From Calditrichia bacterium (GTDB lineage Bacteria > Calditrichota > Calditrichia > RBG-13-44-9 > J075): a stretch of DNA of 64,000 nt. The stretch lies in contig JANQRS010000051.1 of assembly GCA_028284445.1 (NCBI GenBank), forward strand, positions 62,001 through 126,000, given 5' to 3'. Positions 36,116-44,357 of this stretch are shown here, piece by piece (positions within the stretch are counted from its first letter, which is position 1; the number at the start of each line of letters is the position of its first letter). The notes beneath the pieces are model-generated. The model made no database searches, was not told the origin of the DNA, and was given only the letters and a program-made list of their open reading frames with translations. The translations under genes were made by a program, and so were the position numbers.

Positions 36116-36628
36116 TTATCCCAGAAGCGATTCTGCGTGCTTTTGACCACCGGCAGTAAGCTTGTAAAAAACCCGGCGGCCTTCTTTTCCAGCCTGAACA
36201 ACCTTCTTGTCGCGAACCAGCTGCGAAAGACATACTGAAGGGTTGGAAATCTTGTCGCCCTGTTCTTCCAGCAAAGCATTTACGCTGCTGCCGGTAAAGG
36301 CTTTTTCACGAGTTGTGCGCTGCAAATACAAACCAGTCAGAATCAGGCTGTCGTTTTGTGAGAGCTTCTTCGGATAGCGATCGTGCCAGGATTGGAATTC
36401 GCTGTCGCTACTGCTTTGCTTCTTCGAGCCACCTGCAGCGCTCTTGCCTGCCTTACGTTTCGCTTTCGATTTTGAATCTGCTAAAACTGCTGCACCCGGG
36501 TCCAATTGGGACCGCAGCGCATCTATAATAACCGGCAAATCTTTTAATTTTTTCTCAATGAATTTTTCGCTGCCGGCTACCTCTATTTCACCGGATGTCA
36601 GATTCACCTTAATTTTTGCTGATGCCAA
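36116..36628 (-). CDS. Winged-helix protein with a novel-looking N-terminal domain
   Basis: A 170-residue protein. I placed the start at TTG 36628, because GGAGG lies six bases upstream; a longer reading from TTG 36664 has no ribosome site. The N-terminal ~40 residues (KIKVNLTSGEIEVAGSEKF, then EKKLKDLPVIIDAL) form a strand-strand-helix unit, followed by a Lys/Ser-rich linker and a C-terminal winged-helix-like domain (NDSLILTGLYLQRT, VCLSQLVRDKKVVQAGKEGR, RVFYKLTAGGQKHAESLL). It may bind DNA or a protein partner. I cannot assign a family. Confidence 0.65.
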   Translation of the reverse strand: MASAKIKVNLTSGEIEVAGSEKFIEKKLKDLPVIIDALRSQLDPGAAVLADSKSKAKRKAGKSAAGGSKKQSSSDSEFQSWHDRYPKKLSQNDSLILTGLYLQRTTREKAFTGSSVNALLEEQGDKISNPSVCLSQLVRDKKVVQAGKEGRRVFYKLTAGGQKHAESLLG

Positions 36629-37123
36629 TTTTTTCCTCCATTTCTGTCCCTTCAAGTCTGTCAAGAATAATCTTGAAGGTGCGTATGCGTTTCAATTTTA
36701 GACTATATTTTTGTAATTTTTCCCATTTCTATGCTATTATATACTAATTGCGTAAATACTACTGTCGGAATTTTGACGCACTGGCTTTAGTTATTTTTAA
36801 TGAAATCAGGATATTCAAGCTAGATGCGGAGTAAGCGAAGCACAATCGATGGCTTTGTTACGCAGAAGCCTTCCGGCGGAAGAGCGCGAGTTTGAGCATT
36901 TGTTTATATTTTTTGGACCTTAATTAAAGGTGTTTTCTTGATACACCCCATTTAACAAACACAATACTTGTTATTTTTTCGCCGCGTTACATGCAAAATC
37001 GGCTGAGCAACAGAATCAGATTTTACTCGCGAGCGAACAAATTTCCGCATTATGATACGTTTTTGACATCAAAATAGCAAACAATTAGTTATTTTTGTCG
37101 AGAACTTAGCCTAACCGGCCGTC
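36629..37123. other. A/T-rich gene-free stretch upstream of the winged-helix gene
   Basis: This 495-bp gap lies between the stop of the T9SS-sorted gene (37124) and the winged-helix gene. A possible minus-strand -10 box (TATAAT on that strand) lies at 36736-36741, which would give a leader of about 100 bases; no good -35 is visible. Two weak hairpins (around 36880 and 36928) are seen. I find no gene. Confidence 0.4.
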
Positions 37124-38017
37124 CTAGCGGGCTAAAATCATCTTACGCGTTTTCTGCACATCCTGCATAGATAGCCTGTAATAATACGCACCACTGGCAG
37201 CGGGGTTCCCTTTTTGGTTAAGGGCATCCCAAATCACTGCGTGCTGCCCTGCCGGGAGTACATCGCTGACCAATTGCCGCACCTCCCGGCCCTGCATATC
37301 AAATACAGTCAAGGTCACTGCCTGCCCTACCTGGAGTTCAAAAGAAATGGTCGTTTGTGGATTAAAAGGATTGGGAAAGTTCTGGAAGAGCCTGAAACTC
37401 GCTGGAGCATCGTTCACATTATCGATTCCGACAACGAATTTGCCGAATTGCATACCATCGATAATTGCGGCTACCAGCTCTCCGTGAAAGGAAGTGAAGT
37501 CCCCTTCAACCCAGGCGGAGATACCAAGATCCGGTGCCAGATCATACCCGGGTTGTCCTATGAACTGAAGCGCCGAATGAGTCTGACAATCCACTGCTGA
37601 GCCAGTCAACCAGGACAGACACTCAAAGGAGGTAAATGCAATCGAATCAGGATACTCATACAAGCATGACTCGTATGCAATAGTATCCGGCGAAAGATCA
37701 AAAAGCAACGCCTCCGCTTCACCACATTCACCTGTTATTGGCCGATATTGATAGACTTTCAGATCGGAACTATCGACTCGCACGAAACGAAAACGAGTGT
37801 GATAAAAATAGTGATGACCATTCGGCATGGTACTATCCGACTCAATGGAATAGGTAAGATATTCAGTTGGCCCCAGCCATTCAAAGGTCCGATACTGCCA
37901 GGTATCGCCGACGTGTAATGGAAAAAGTGAAAGAACTGCAGCAGTGTCTACCTGTGAGAAACCAAACTGTAAGATTGCGAGAAGTGAATATAGCACAGAG
38001 CGGCAAATTATAAACAT
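37124..38017 (-). CDS. Secreted protein with type IX / FlgD-like sorting domain
   Basis: A 297-residue protein with a signal peptide (FIICRSVLYSLLAILQFGFS) and a C-terminal sorting domain of about 85 residues (FRLFQNFPNPFNPQTTISFE, REVRQLVSDVLPAGQHAVIWD, ASGAYYYRLSMQDVQKTRKM). The middle is a small unclassified beta-rich domain with five to six cysteines, which may form disulfides after export. The sorting domain is of the same type as in the 27324-30524 protein. The secretion machinery is not in this window. Confidence 0.85.
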   Translation of the reverse strand: MFIICRSVLYSLLAILQFGFSQVDTAAVLSLFPLHVGDTWQYRTFEWLGPTEYLTYSIESDSTMPNGHHYFYHTRFRFVRVDSSDLKVYQYRPITGECGEAEALLFDLSPDTIAYESCLYEYPDSIAFTSFECLSWLTGSAVDCQTHSALQFIGQPGYDLAPDLGISAWVEGDFTSFHGELVAAIIDGMQFGKFVVGIDNVNDAPASFRLFQNFPNPFNPQTTISFELQVGQAVTLTVFDMQGREVRQLVSDVLPAGQHAVIWDALNQKGNPAASGAYYYRLSMQDVQKTRKMILAR

Positions 38018-38103
38018 GAATATTCCTCACGGTGGTTCAAATTTATCAGCACGTGCTGCAACAGAACTGATCTTAAACATTCACAGAGCCAATTCTAAAG
38101 TGA

Positions 38104-38119
38104 TGTAACTAAAGTTACA
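38104..38119. promoter_or_regulatory. Perfect 16-bp palindrome, candidate operator
   Basis: TGTAACTAAAGTTACA reads the same on both strands. It lies 87 bp upstream of the secreted-protein gene start and 235 bp upstream of fabA. Size and symmetry suit a dimeric repressor; no regulator gene is adjacent. Confidence 0.5.
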
Positions 38120-38148
38120 ATTCATATTACCTCTTTCAGAGGCATTTC

Positions 38149-38165
38149 TTTGAACGCGGTTCAAA
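38149..38165. promoter_or_regulatory. TTTGAAC-GCG-GTTCAAA inverted repeat, candidate operator
   Basis: Two perfect 7-bp half sites are separated by three bases, 190 bp before fabA. The layout suits a TetR- or FadR-type dimer, the kind of regulator that controls fabA and fabB in other bacteria, though the half site is not the E. coli FabR or FadR consensus. Confidence 0.5.
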
Positions 38166-38354
38166 AAAAATCTGATTTTCAAGCTCCATTTCAGGCGAAT
38201 ATTCACTATATATAGGTAGTTTTTTCAGCCGGATTTGACCGTTCGACTTTTCGTGTTTTTGACTCGAATGAACGGATCGAATCGGGCATTTATTGATTTT
38301 AGCAGATGGTTCCGCTATCTGAAGCGAACCAGCATCACAGGAGGATGACAGAGA

Positions 38355-38870
38355 ATGGCTCAACAGAATGCCTATACGTATGAAGAGATTTTGAAATGCG
38401 GACGCGGGGAATTATTCGGGAAGGAAAATGCAAAATTACCCACTCCGAACATGCTGATGTTCGATCGGATTACGAATATCAATAACGACGGCGGCGAATT
38501 TGGTAAGGGTCAAATTATTGCTGAATTGGATATCAAGCCGGACCTCTGGTTCTTCGATTGTCACTTTATTGGCGATCCCGTGATGCCCGGTTGCCTGGGC
38601 CTGGACGCACTTTGGCAATTAGTAGGCTTTTTCCTGGTCTGGGAAGACCATAAAGGTAAAGGCCGGGCGCTTGGTGTGGACCAGGTGAAGTTTCGGGGAC
38701 AGGTATTACCGCAAGCCAAGAAGGTTACTTATACCCTTGATATAAAACGGGTTATGGCTACGAAACTGATTATGGCTATTGCTGATGGCAAGGTAACCGT
38801 TGACGGACGCGACATTTACAGCGCGAAAGGTTTGCGCGTCGGTTTGTTCACTTCAACAGATGATTTTTAA
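38355..38870 (+). CDS. fabA: 3-hydroxyacyl-ACP dehydratase / trans-2-decenoyl-ACP isomerase FabA
   Basis: A 171-residue protein with the FabA active site CHFIGDPVMPGCLGLDALWQ, in which His70 and Asp84 match the E. coli catalytic residues, plus GRALGVDQVKFRGQVLP. The length equals that of the E. coli enzyme. FabA dehydrates 3-hydroxyacyl-ACP and isomerises the C10 trans-2 product to cis-3, starting anaerobic unsaturated fatty acid synthesis. GGAGG lies at 38339-38343. It is followed 44 bp later by fabB, the known partner that elongates the cis-3 product. The fabAB pair is best known from proteobacteria. Confidence 0.95.
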   Translation: MAQQNAYTYEEILKCGRGELFGKENAKLPTPNMLMFDRITNINNDGGEFGKGQIIAELDIKPDLWFFDCHFIGDPVMPGCLGLDALWQLVGFFLVWEDHKGKGRALGVDQVKFRGQVLPQAKKVTYTLDIKRVMATKLIMAIADGKVTVDGRDIYSAKGLRVGLFTSTDDF

Positions 38871-38914
38871 GAGATTAAGATAGAATTCATCAAGTTTTAA
38901 ATAAGGAGAGTATC

Positions 38915-40129
38915 ATGAGAAGAGTGGTCATTACCGGCTACGGCATCGTATCATGTCTTGGTAACAACAAGGAAGCAGTGCTAAAGTCATTGCAGGACGG
39001 ACGCTCCGGAATCCGCTTCCACGAAAAGTATGAAGAATTGGGTTTTCGCAGCCATGTGGCGGGCCTCATTGATATCCCCCTGGAAGAATTGATAGACCGC
39101 AAAGTCCGCCGCTTCATGAGCGATGCATCCGCATATGCCTATGTTGCCATGCAGGAAGCAATTGAGCATGCCGGACTCACTGAAGAACAGGTTTCCAATC
39201 CGCTCACCGGCCTGGTCCTGGGTTCCGGCGGCGCATCACCGCAATACACGGTAATGGCCTCCGATATTTTGCGTGATCGCGGTATCCGCCGGGTTGGGCC
39301 GTATATGGTAACCAAGTGTATGTCCAGTGGCGTATCTGCCTGCCTTGCTACGCCCTTCAAGATTAAGGGATTAAATTACACGCTCAGTTCTGCCTGCGCG
39401 ACCAGTGCTCATTGCATTGGTCATGCCATGGAACAAATTCAGTTTGGCAAGCAAGATGTGATTTTTGCCGGCGGCGGTGAAGAGGAAAACTGGTCGCTTA
39501 CCCTGACTTTTGACGCGATGGGCGCACTCTCATCCAAATATAATGATACACCGGAAACCGCTTCCCGTCCTTACGATTCCACTCGCGATGGCTTTGTTAT
39601 TTCTTGCGGCGGCGGAGTCGTCGTTCTGGAAGCTTTGGAACATGCCGAGGCACGTGGAGCAAATATCATCGCCGAGGTTACCGGCTATGGTGCAACCTCA
39701 GATGGCTTCGATATGGTTGCTCCCAGCGGCGAAGGGGCGGAGCGCTGCATGCAGCAGGCACTTAGCACTGCCAAACGTCCGATTGATTATATCAATACGC
39801 ACGGCACCAGCACGCCGGTTGGCGATATCACCGAGCTAAAAGCGATCAAGAATGTTTTTGGCAGCGAACTGCCGGCAATCGCTTCAACGAAATCGCTCAC
39901 CGGCCACTCCCTTGGTGCAACCGGCGTTCACGAAGCTATTTACTCTTTATTGATGATGGAAAATGACTTCATTGCGGCCTCGGCCAATGTAAACGACATG
40001 GATGAGTTTGCTCAAACCATGCCGATTATCACCGAGCGCAAAGACACCACCTTGAATTCAGTGATGTCAAATAGTTTTGGATTCGGTGGTACGAACGCGA
40101 CCCTGGTCATGGAGCGTTTCGCCGGATAA
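38915..40129 (+). CDS. fabB: 3-oxoacyl-ACP synthase I FabB
   Basis: A 404-residue KAS I/II enzyme with the Cys-His-His triad: Cys161 in LSSACATSAH, His296 in NTHGTSTPVGD and His331 in KSLTGHSLGATG. Pairing with fabA and overall length (FabB of E. coli is 406) argue for FabB rather than FabF. It condenses malonyl-ACP with acyl-ACP and with FabA commits carbon to unsaturated chains. The start ATG has AAGGAG. The last 63 bases overlap the convergent hydrolase gene on the other strand. No terminator is visible at the junction. Confidence 0.93.
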   Translation: MRRVVITGYGIVSCLGNNKEAVLKSLQDGRSGIRFHEKYEELGFRSHVAGLIDIPLEELIDRKVRRFMSDASAYAYVAMQEAIEHAGLTEEQVSNPLTGLVLGSGGASPQYTVMASDILRDRGIRRVGPYMVTKCMSSGVSACLATPFKIKGLNYTLSSACATSAHCIGHAMEQIQFGKQDVIFAGGGEEENWSLTLTFDAMGALSSKYNDTPETASRPYDSTRDGFVISCGGGVVVLEALEHAEARGANIIAEVTGYGATSDGFDMVAPSGEGAERCMQQALSTAKRPIDYINTHGTSTPVGDITELKAIKNVFGSELPAIASTKSLTGHSLGATGVHEAIYSLLMMENDFIAASANVNDMDEFAQTMPIITERKDTTLNSVMSNSFGFGGTNATLVMERFAG

Positions 40130-40954
40130 AAGCCAGGCTGCCGTCTCTGCCCAAATTGACGGCACATAGTCCTTCCGAAAGAATCGCCAGTGCCCGATTC
40201 GGCTCACGCCAAGTTGTTCCGGCGCGAGGTATCGCAGCTGTTTCGGATATGCAGAAGCATATTGCTTCTGTAGCCAATCAACCGCCCGCGGCGGCGCAAA
40301 AGGGTCGTCGCGGAATCCATACACCAGCAGGGGTGCCTGAATGGTCGCATGGCCGTTGACATCGCGCAGGTAATCCGGACGCCGACACCAGCGTGCCCAC
40401 TGACGCATCACACCCGCAGGCAAATCCTCACCAATGCGCAAAAGTTTTCCGGGAAAATAACCGAATAGCTTCGTCAAGACCGGTGCCAGCACATACCAAA
40501 GCAGGCGGTACTTCCAGCGCTGCGATTTTGGCCAGAGGCCAAAGTAGCCACTTCCGGCGGTAACGCTGACAATGCGCTTTAGCAAATGTCGATTATCGGG
40601 CATGCCCAGGCTTTGTCCACCAAAGCTATGCCCAACGGCCGCCAACTCACCGGGGAACTTTTGTTCCGCCCAGTCGATAACGCTAGCGAGATCGAGCGTT
40701 CCCCATTGTCGCATATTCGCTTGGAATCCCCGCAGCGAGGCGGGACGGCTCTCGCCGGTCCCTCTCCAGTCCCAGGTAATTACGTTAAGTCCCTGTTCCG
40801 CCAGATACGAAGCAAAATCATGGTATAGAAGGCGCTTTACGCCAGTTGCCGGCGCAATGACAACTGTTCGCTGGACAGGTGTATCCGGTTGAAACACTGT
40901 TGCCGCCAATTGAAACCCGTCGCGAGCGGGAATGGTGGTTATATCAATCTTCAT
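40067..40954 (-). CDS. Alpha/beta hydrolase
   Basis: A 295-residue alpha/beta-hydrolase-fold protein with the nucleophile elbow GHSFGGQ (Ser near residue 113), the oxyanion region VVIAPATGVKRLLYHDFAS, WDWRGTGES and a C-terminal catalytic His in GHWRFF. It resembles serine hydrolases annotated as peptidase S9-like or esterase; the substrate is unknown. I chose ATG 40954 because GGAG lies six bases upstream; ATG 40966 lacks a site. The 3' end overlaps fabB by 63 bp tail to tail, and the start overlaps the end of a tiny membrane-protein frame. Confidence 0.85.
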   Translation of the reverse strand: MKIDITTIPARDGFQLAATVFQPDTPVQRTVVIAPATGVKRLLYHDFASYLAEQGLNVITWDWRGTGESRPASLRGFQANMRQWGTLDLASVIDWAEQKFPGELAAVGHSFGGQSLGMPDNRHLLKRIVSVTAGSGYFGLWPKSQRWKYRLLWYVLAPVLTKLFGYFPGKLLRIGEDLPAGVMRQWARWCRRPDYLRDVNGHATIQAPLLVYGFRDDPFAPPRAVDWLQKQYASAYPKQLRYLAPEQLGVSRIGHWRFFRKDYVPSIWAETAAWLLSGETLHDQGRVRTTESKTI

Positions 40955-41099
40955 AACGGACTCCATCCAGGCAATCAGTTCCTAAATCAAGCCAGCTCCG
41001 GCTCATATCTGTTTCCAATATCTGCATGTTCCCAGCTCGAAACATGCGCCCGAAAGCCAATACGGCTATCAATGAAATTATCATCACGTAGGTGATCAT
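40944..41099 (-). CDS. Possible 51-residue membrane protein upstream of the hydrolase
   Basis: The frame from ATG 41099 encodes one hydrophobic N-terminal span (MITYVMIISLIAVLAF) followed by a charged tail (GRMFRAGNMQILETDMSRSW). AAGGA lies seven bases upstream. The stop TGA overlaps the hydrolase start (ATGAAGATTGA), an arrangement typical of coupled genes. It is short and has no recognised family, so it could also be a leader peptide or chance. Confidence 0.4.
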   Translation of the reverse strand: MITYVMIISLIAVLAFGRMFRAGNMQILETDMSRSWLDLGTDCLDGVRYED

Positions 41100-41331
41100 C
41101 TCCAGTTCCTTCGATAAATATAGTGAGTCAACTCCTGAACATCAACTCCGGTCGAAGACAAGGCTACAATCGTGCCAGGCAAGAGCCAAGAAACCATAAA
41201 CACAATAAGAATAAATAGTTGGAGACAACTACATTATCTATCACAAAGCCAGTGCCGGATTGTATTTCCGCAAGAGTGGGGATATTTCGGGAAGAAAATA
41301 GCGGGCATCAAAATATTCACGCGGAAACATT

Positions 41332-41387
41332 AAATGACAAATGACAAATGACCAATGTCAAATGACGAATGACGAATGTCGAATGTG
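41332..41387. repeat. Eight diverged heptamers of the AAATGAC/GAATGTC kind
   Basis: Eight 7-bp units run back to back (AAATGAC three times, CAATGTC, AAATGAC, GAATGAC, GAATGTC, GAATGTG). They lie just past the stop of the PLP enzyme gene at 41426. The rest of the 41100-41425 gap shows no gene or clear signal. Confidence 0.9.
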
Positions 41388-41425
41388 ATGGGCGGTGGGT
41401 CGAACGCATATTACAAGCTGACCAA

Positions 41426-42571
41426 TCAACCATCCAAAGCTTCTTCTAAGTCCCCAATCAAATCCTCTGCCTTCTCGATCCCCACAGAAAGGCGCAAAAG
41501 GTTTTTCGGGACTTTGCTGTGCGGGCCTTCGACGGAGGCGCGGTGCTCGATGAGGCTTTCGACGCCACCGAGGGAGGTGGCGGGAGTGAAGACTTTTACG
41601 CGTGCAGCGATCTTTTGCGCACGTGCAGCATCGCCCTTGATGAGGAGCGACATCATACCACCGAAGCCGTTGTACATCTGACGGGAAGCGATTTCATGAC
41701 CGGGATGAGACGGCAGGCCGGGATAGAGCACCTGGTCAACTTGTGAATGTCCTGCAAAATGGCGGGCAATCGCCATCGCGTTTTCGGATATTCTCTCGAA
41801 GCGAAGCGCAAGGGTGCGCATGCCGCGCAGAAGCAGCCAGGCTTCGAAAGGTCCGGATACGCTGCCAAGCTGTTTGCGGGCGTAACCGATTTGCTCCCAG
41901 CGTTCATCTTCTTTCCGCGTCGTCACCAGGCCAGCCAGGACGTCGCTGTGCCCGTTCAGGTATTTGGTGGCGCTATGGAATACCAGGTCAGCGCCAAAGT
42001 CAATCGCCCGCGTCGTCACCGGTGGCGCAACCGTGGCATCGACGGCCAGGATAGCACCGGCAGCATGAGCAATTTCCGCGGCTGCAGCAATATCGATCAC
42101 ATCCCATGTGGGATTCACCGGGGTTTCAATCCAAACGATATCGGTTTTGCCAGGAACGACAGCCTTTGCCAGGGCATCGGGATCCGTGGCATCAAATAAG
42201 CTTAAGCCGATATCACGGCTGGCAGCGATGTGCCGCAGCCAATCCTGTGCACCATGATACATAACGGTAGGCGCCACCACGTGCCGTCCGCTCTTGACCG
42301 TTTCGAAAATCGAAGTTATGCCGGACATGCCGGAAGAGAAGAGCCGCGAAGCTGCGCCGCCCTCCAGTTCGGCCATCAACGCTTCAACCTGGTCAAAAGT
42401 CGGATTTTGGTAGCGGGCATAAATGTAATTGCCTTGAAGCTCATACGATTCATCACGGGCATAGGTCGTGGACGTATGTATCGGCGGCACAATGGCACCA
42501 CTGGCTTTGTCGACATAATGGCCACCCTGCGCCAGTCGGGTGTCGATATGGAGATGCTTCTTCTTCGGCAT
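41426..42571 (-). CDS. Trans-sulfuration PLP enzyme (cystathionine gamma-synthase / gamma-lyase family)
   Basis: A 381-residue Cys/Met-metabolism PLP enzyme. It has STTYARD, YIYARYQNPTFDQVEALMAELEGG (split across residues 49-72), ETPVNPTWDVIDI, AVDATVAPPV and the PLP lysine Lys203 in FHSATKYLNGHSD. The family covers cystathionine gamma-synthase, cystathionine beta- and gamma-lyase and methionine gamma-lyase; sequence alone does not decide. AAAGGA precedes the ATG. It is not flanked by other methionine genes. A stem (CCGCC/GGCGG) lies in the leader but no SAM riboswitch matches. Confidence 0.9.
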   Translation of the reverse strand: MPKKKHLHIDTRLAQGGHYVDKASGAIVPPIHTSTTYARDESYELQGNYIYARYQNPTFDQVEALMAELEGGAASRLFSSGMSGITSIFETVKSGRHVVAPTVMYHGAQDWLRHIAASRDIGLSLFDATDPDALAKAVVPGKTDIVWIETPVNPTWDVIDIAAAAEIAHAAGAILAVDATVAPPVTTRAIDFGADLVFHSATKYLNGHSDVLAGLVTTRKEDERWEQIGYARKQLGSVSGPFEAWLLLRGMRTLALRFERISENAMAIARHFAGHSQVDQVLYPGLPSHPGHEIASRQMYNGFGGMMSLLIKGDAARAQKIAARVKVFTPATSLGGVESLIEHRASVEGPHSKVPKNLLRLSVGIEKAEDLIGDLEEALDG

Positions 42572-42675
42572 GTGGTCCTTTCTCTGGCTAGCGACTCCGC
42601 CGGAATCGACCTGGCGGTGTTTCCCAAAACATTAACACAAATCTTCACGAATGAACGTTAACAAAAAGATGTGGA

Positions 42676-44139
42676 TTACCTCTGCCTTCCATCCGGTATC
42701 TCTCGTTCAATTGCTTCTCCCAGTTCTCGCAGCACATTCAACAGGAACAGGACATCTTTCTGCTCACGTCGAAAGTTGGTACAGCACGCTCTTAAGACAC
42801 GCTTGCCATTTAATATGGTGGGCTGAATAAATACCCGGCCGTCGGCTTCAAGCGCTTGAATCAGTTGCTGGTTTAGCTCATTCAAAATTGACTCTGAATC
42901 TGGACCATTTCGTCCAATATATTGAAAGCATACAATAGATAGTTGTGATCGCGAAATCAATTGAAAATCGGTGCTTTTCTCTATTTCATCGGCCAGCCAG
43001 GACATCAGGTTGACGCTGTGTAGAATTGACGCCCGGAGGTGCTGAGTGCCATACGCTTTGAACGTCATCCATGCCTTTAGCGCCCGAAATCGCCGCGATT
43101 GCTGCAAGCTCAATTCGGAGAAGTCCACACGGGTATCGTCTTCTGCAAATTGTTGATATTCCGGTATCATACGGAAAGCCTGTTTGAGCTGCGATCTTTC
43201 TTTCACCACCAGAGCTGCGCATTCAAATGGCACAAACAGCCATTTATGCAGGTCGATGGCAATTGAGTCTGCCATTTCCAGGCCCTTAAACAGCGTAGAT
43301 CGCAGGCCGGTTGACGCAGCAAAGCCGCCGTAAGCGGCATCCACATGGAGCCAAAGCTTGTATTCCCGGCAGATCTGCCCCAGCTCATCCAGGGCGTCGA
43401 CTGCACCTGTATTGACGGTGCCGGCATTGCCAAAGACGCAAATTGGATGAAAATTTTTGTCAAGGTCCGCTTCTATCTGCTGCCGGAGCGCCATTCCATC
43501 GATTGAAAAATCTGCAAGCGTTTTGATTTTTATCAGATTGGCAGTGCCAAGCCCCAACGCCAAAACTGCTCGCTGAATGCTGAAATGGGACTGCTCTGAA
43601 GCATAGATGCGCAGCGGGCGCTCGCGGTCTATTCCATATTTGGCAAAATCGTAAGGACAGTGATGGGTTATTGCAAGGAGCAATCCGCTGAGATTGGCCA
43701 TCGAGCCCCCACTGAGCAAAACGCCGGCGGCTGAATCATGATATTCAATAAATTGCCCGATCCATGCGATAACCCGCTGCTCTATCTCGCTTGCCGCAGC
43801 GGCATTGAGCCAAGTCGTGGCATTGACGTTTAAGGCTGTCGCCAGAAACTCGCCAATCAGTGCAGCCTGACTGGCATTTGAGGTCACCCAGGCATAAAAA
43901 TGCGGCGAATAGTGAATGGCAACATTGCCGGCAATATCGCTCTCGAAACGATCAAGCAGTTGATCAATTGGTGTTGGTGAAGCTGGCAGATCTTCATTGA
44001 ATAGCGAGCGAATGTCCCGGGAATTGTTCGTGTGATATACTGTTCGTCGATCGATATCCGTATATAAGCGACTAATGATATCAGCCGTCTGATCTAACAA
44101 GGCCCGGAACTCAAGTGGTTTTAGATCTGCAATTTTCAT
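42676..44139 (-). CDS. Group II PLP-dependent amino acid decarboxylase
   Basis: A 487-residue protein in the glutamate/aromatic-L-amino-acid decarboxylase family: LSGGSMANLSGLLLA, VFGNAGTVNTGAVDALDEL, LWLHVDAAYGGFA and the PLP lysine in SIAIDLHKWLFVPFECA. The ATG at 44139 is taken as the start because the frame upstream to 44250 translates the CAGGAT repeat (QDEQDSQDS and similar) and is not coding. It removes CO2 from an amino acid to form an amine; the substrate is not clear, and glutamate, aspartate, tyrosine or tryptophan are all possible. It is separated from the rhodanese gene by a tandem duplication. Confidence 0.88.
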   Translation of the reverse strand: MKIADLKPLEFRALLDQTADIISRLYTDIDRRTVYHTNNSRDIRSLFNEDLPASPTPIDQLLDRFESDIAGNVAIHYSPHFYAWVTSNASQAALIGEFLATALNVNATTWLNAAAASEIEQRVIAWIGQFIEYHDSAAGVLLSGGSMANLSGLLLAITHHCPYDFAKYGIDRERPLRIYASEQSHFSIQRAVLALGLGTANLIKIKTLADFSIDGMALRQQIEADLDKNFHPICVFGNAGTVNTGAVDALDELGQICREYKLWLHVDAAYGGFAASTGLRSTLFKGLEMADSIAIDLHKWLFVPFECAALVVKERSQLKQAFRMIPEYQQFAEDDTRVDFSELSLQQSRRFRALKAWMTFKAYGTQHLRASILHSVNLMSWLADEIEKSTDFQLISRSQLSIVCFQYIGRNGPDSESILNELNQQLIQALEADGRVFIQPTILNGKRVLRACCTNFRREQKDVLFLLNVLRELGEAIEREIPDGRQR

Positions 44140-44143
44140 TATC

Positions 44144-44357
44144 AAGCCTGGTCTGTGGAAAAAATTTTTGACAGGATTTACAGGATTAACAGAAGAGAAC
44201 ACCGGGTATCGGGAATCCTGAGAATCCTGTTCATCCTGTCCAAGCATCATATTAAGTCTGGTCTGTGGAAAAAATTTGACAGGATTTACAGGATAAACAG
44301 AATGGAACGCGGGTATCGGGAATCCTGAGAATCCTGTTCATCCTGTCCAATCATCAA
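44144..44357. repeat. Tandem pair of ~105-110-bp stem-loop units of the ACAGGAT family
   Basis: Copy one starts at 44144 (AAGCCTGGTCTGTGGAAAAA) and copy two at 44254 (AAGTCTGGTCTGTGGAAAAA). The copies differ by an indel and a few bases. In each, GACAGGATTTACAGGATT pairs at 16 of 18 positions with a downstream arm. They fill the gap between the rhodanese stop (44358) and the decarboxylase start. A half unit of the same family is at 50267. Confidence 0.93.

Larger units (their letters stand above)
38018..38354. other. Divergent control region of the secreted-protein gene and fabA
   Basis: This 337-bp region separates the minus-strand gene starting at 38017 from fabA at 38355. It contains two perfect palindromes listed separately and a smaller inverted repeat CCTCT-TTC-AGAGG at 38130-38142. 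No gene is seen. It is where the promoters of both genes should lie. Confidence 0.5.

Noticed and set aside
42572..42675. SAM riboswitch before the trans-sulfuration gene
   Set aside because: There is a CCGCC/GGCGG stem but none of the conserved SAM-I, SAM-II or SAM-IV cores.
44140..44250. N-terminal extension of the decarboxylase
   Set aside because: It is a translation of the ACAGGAT-family repeat.
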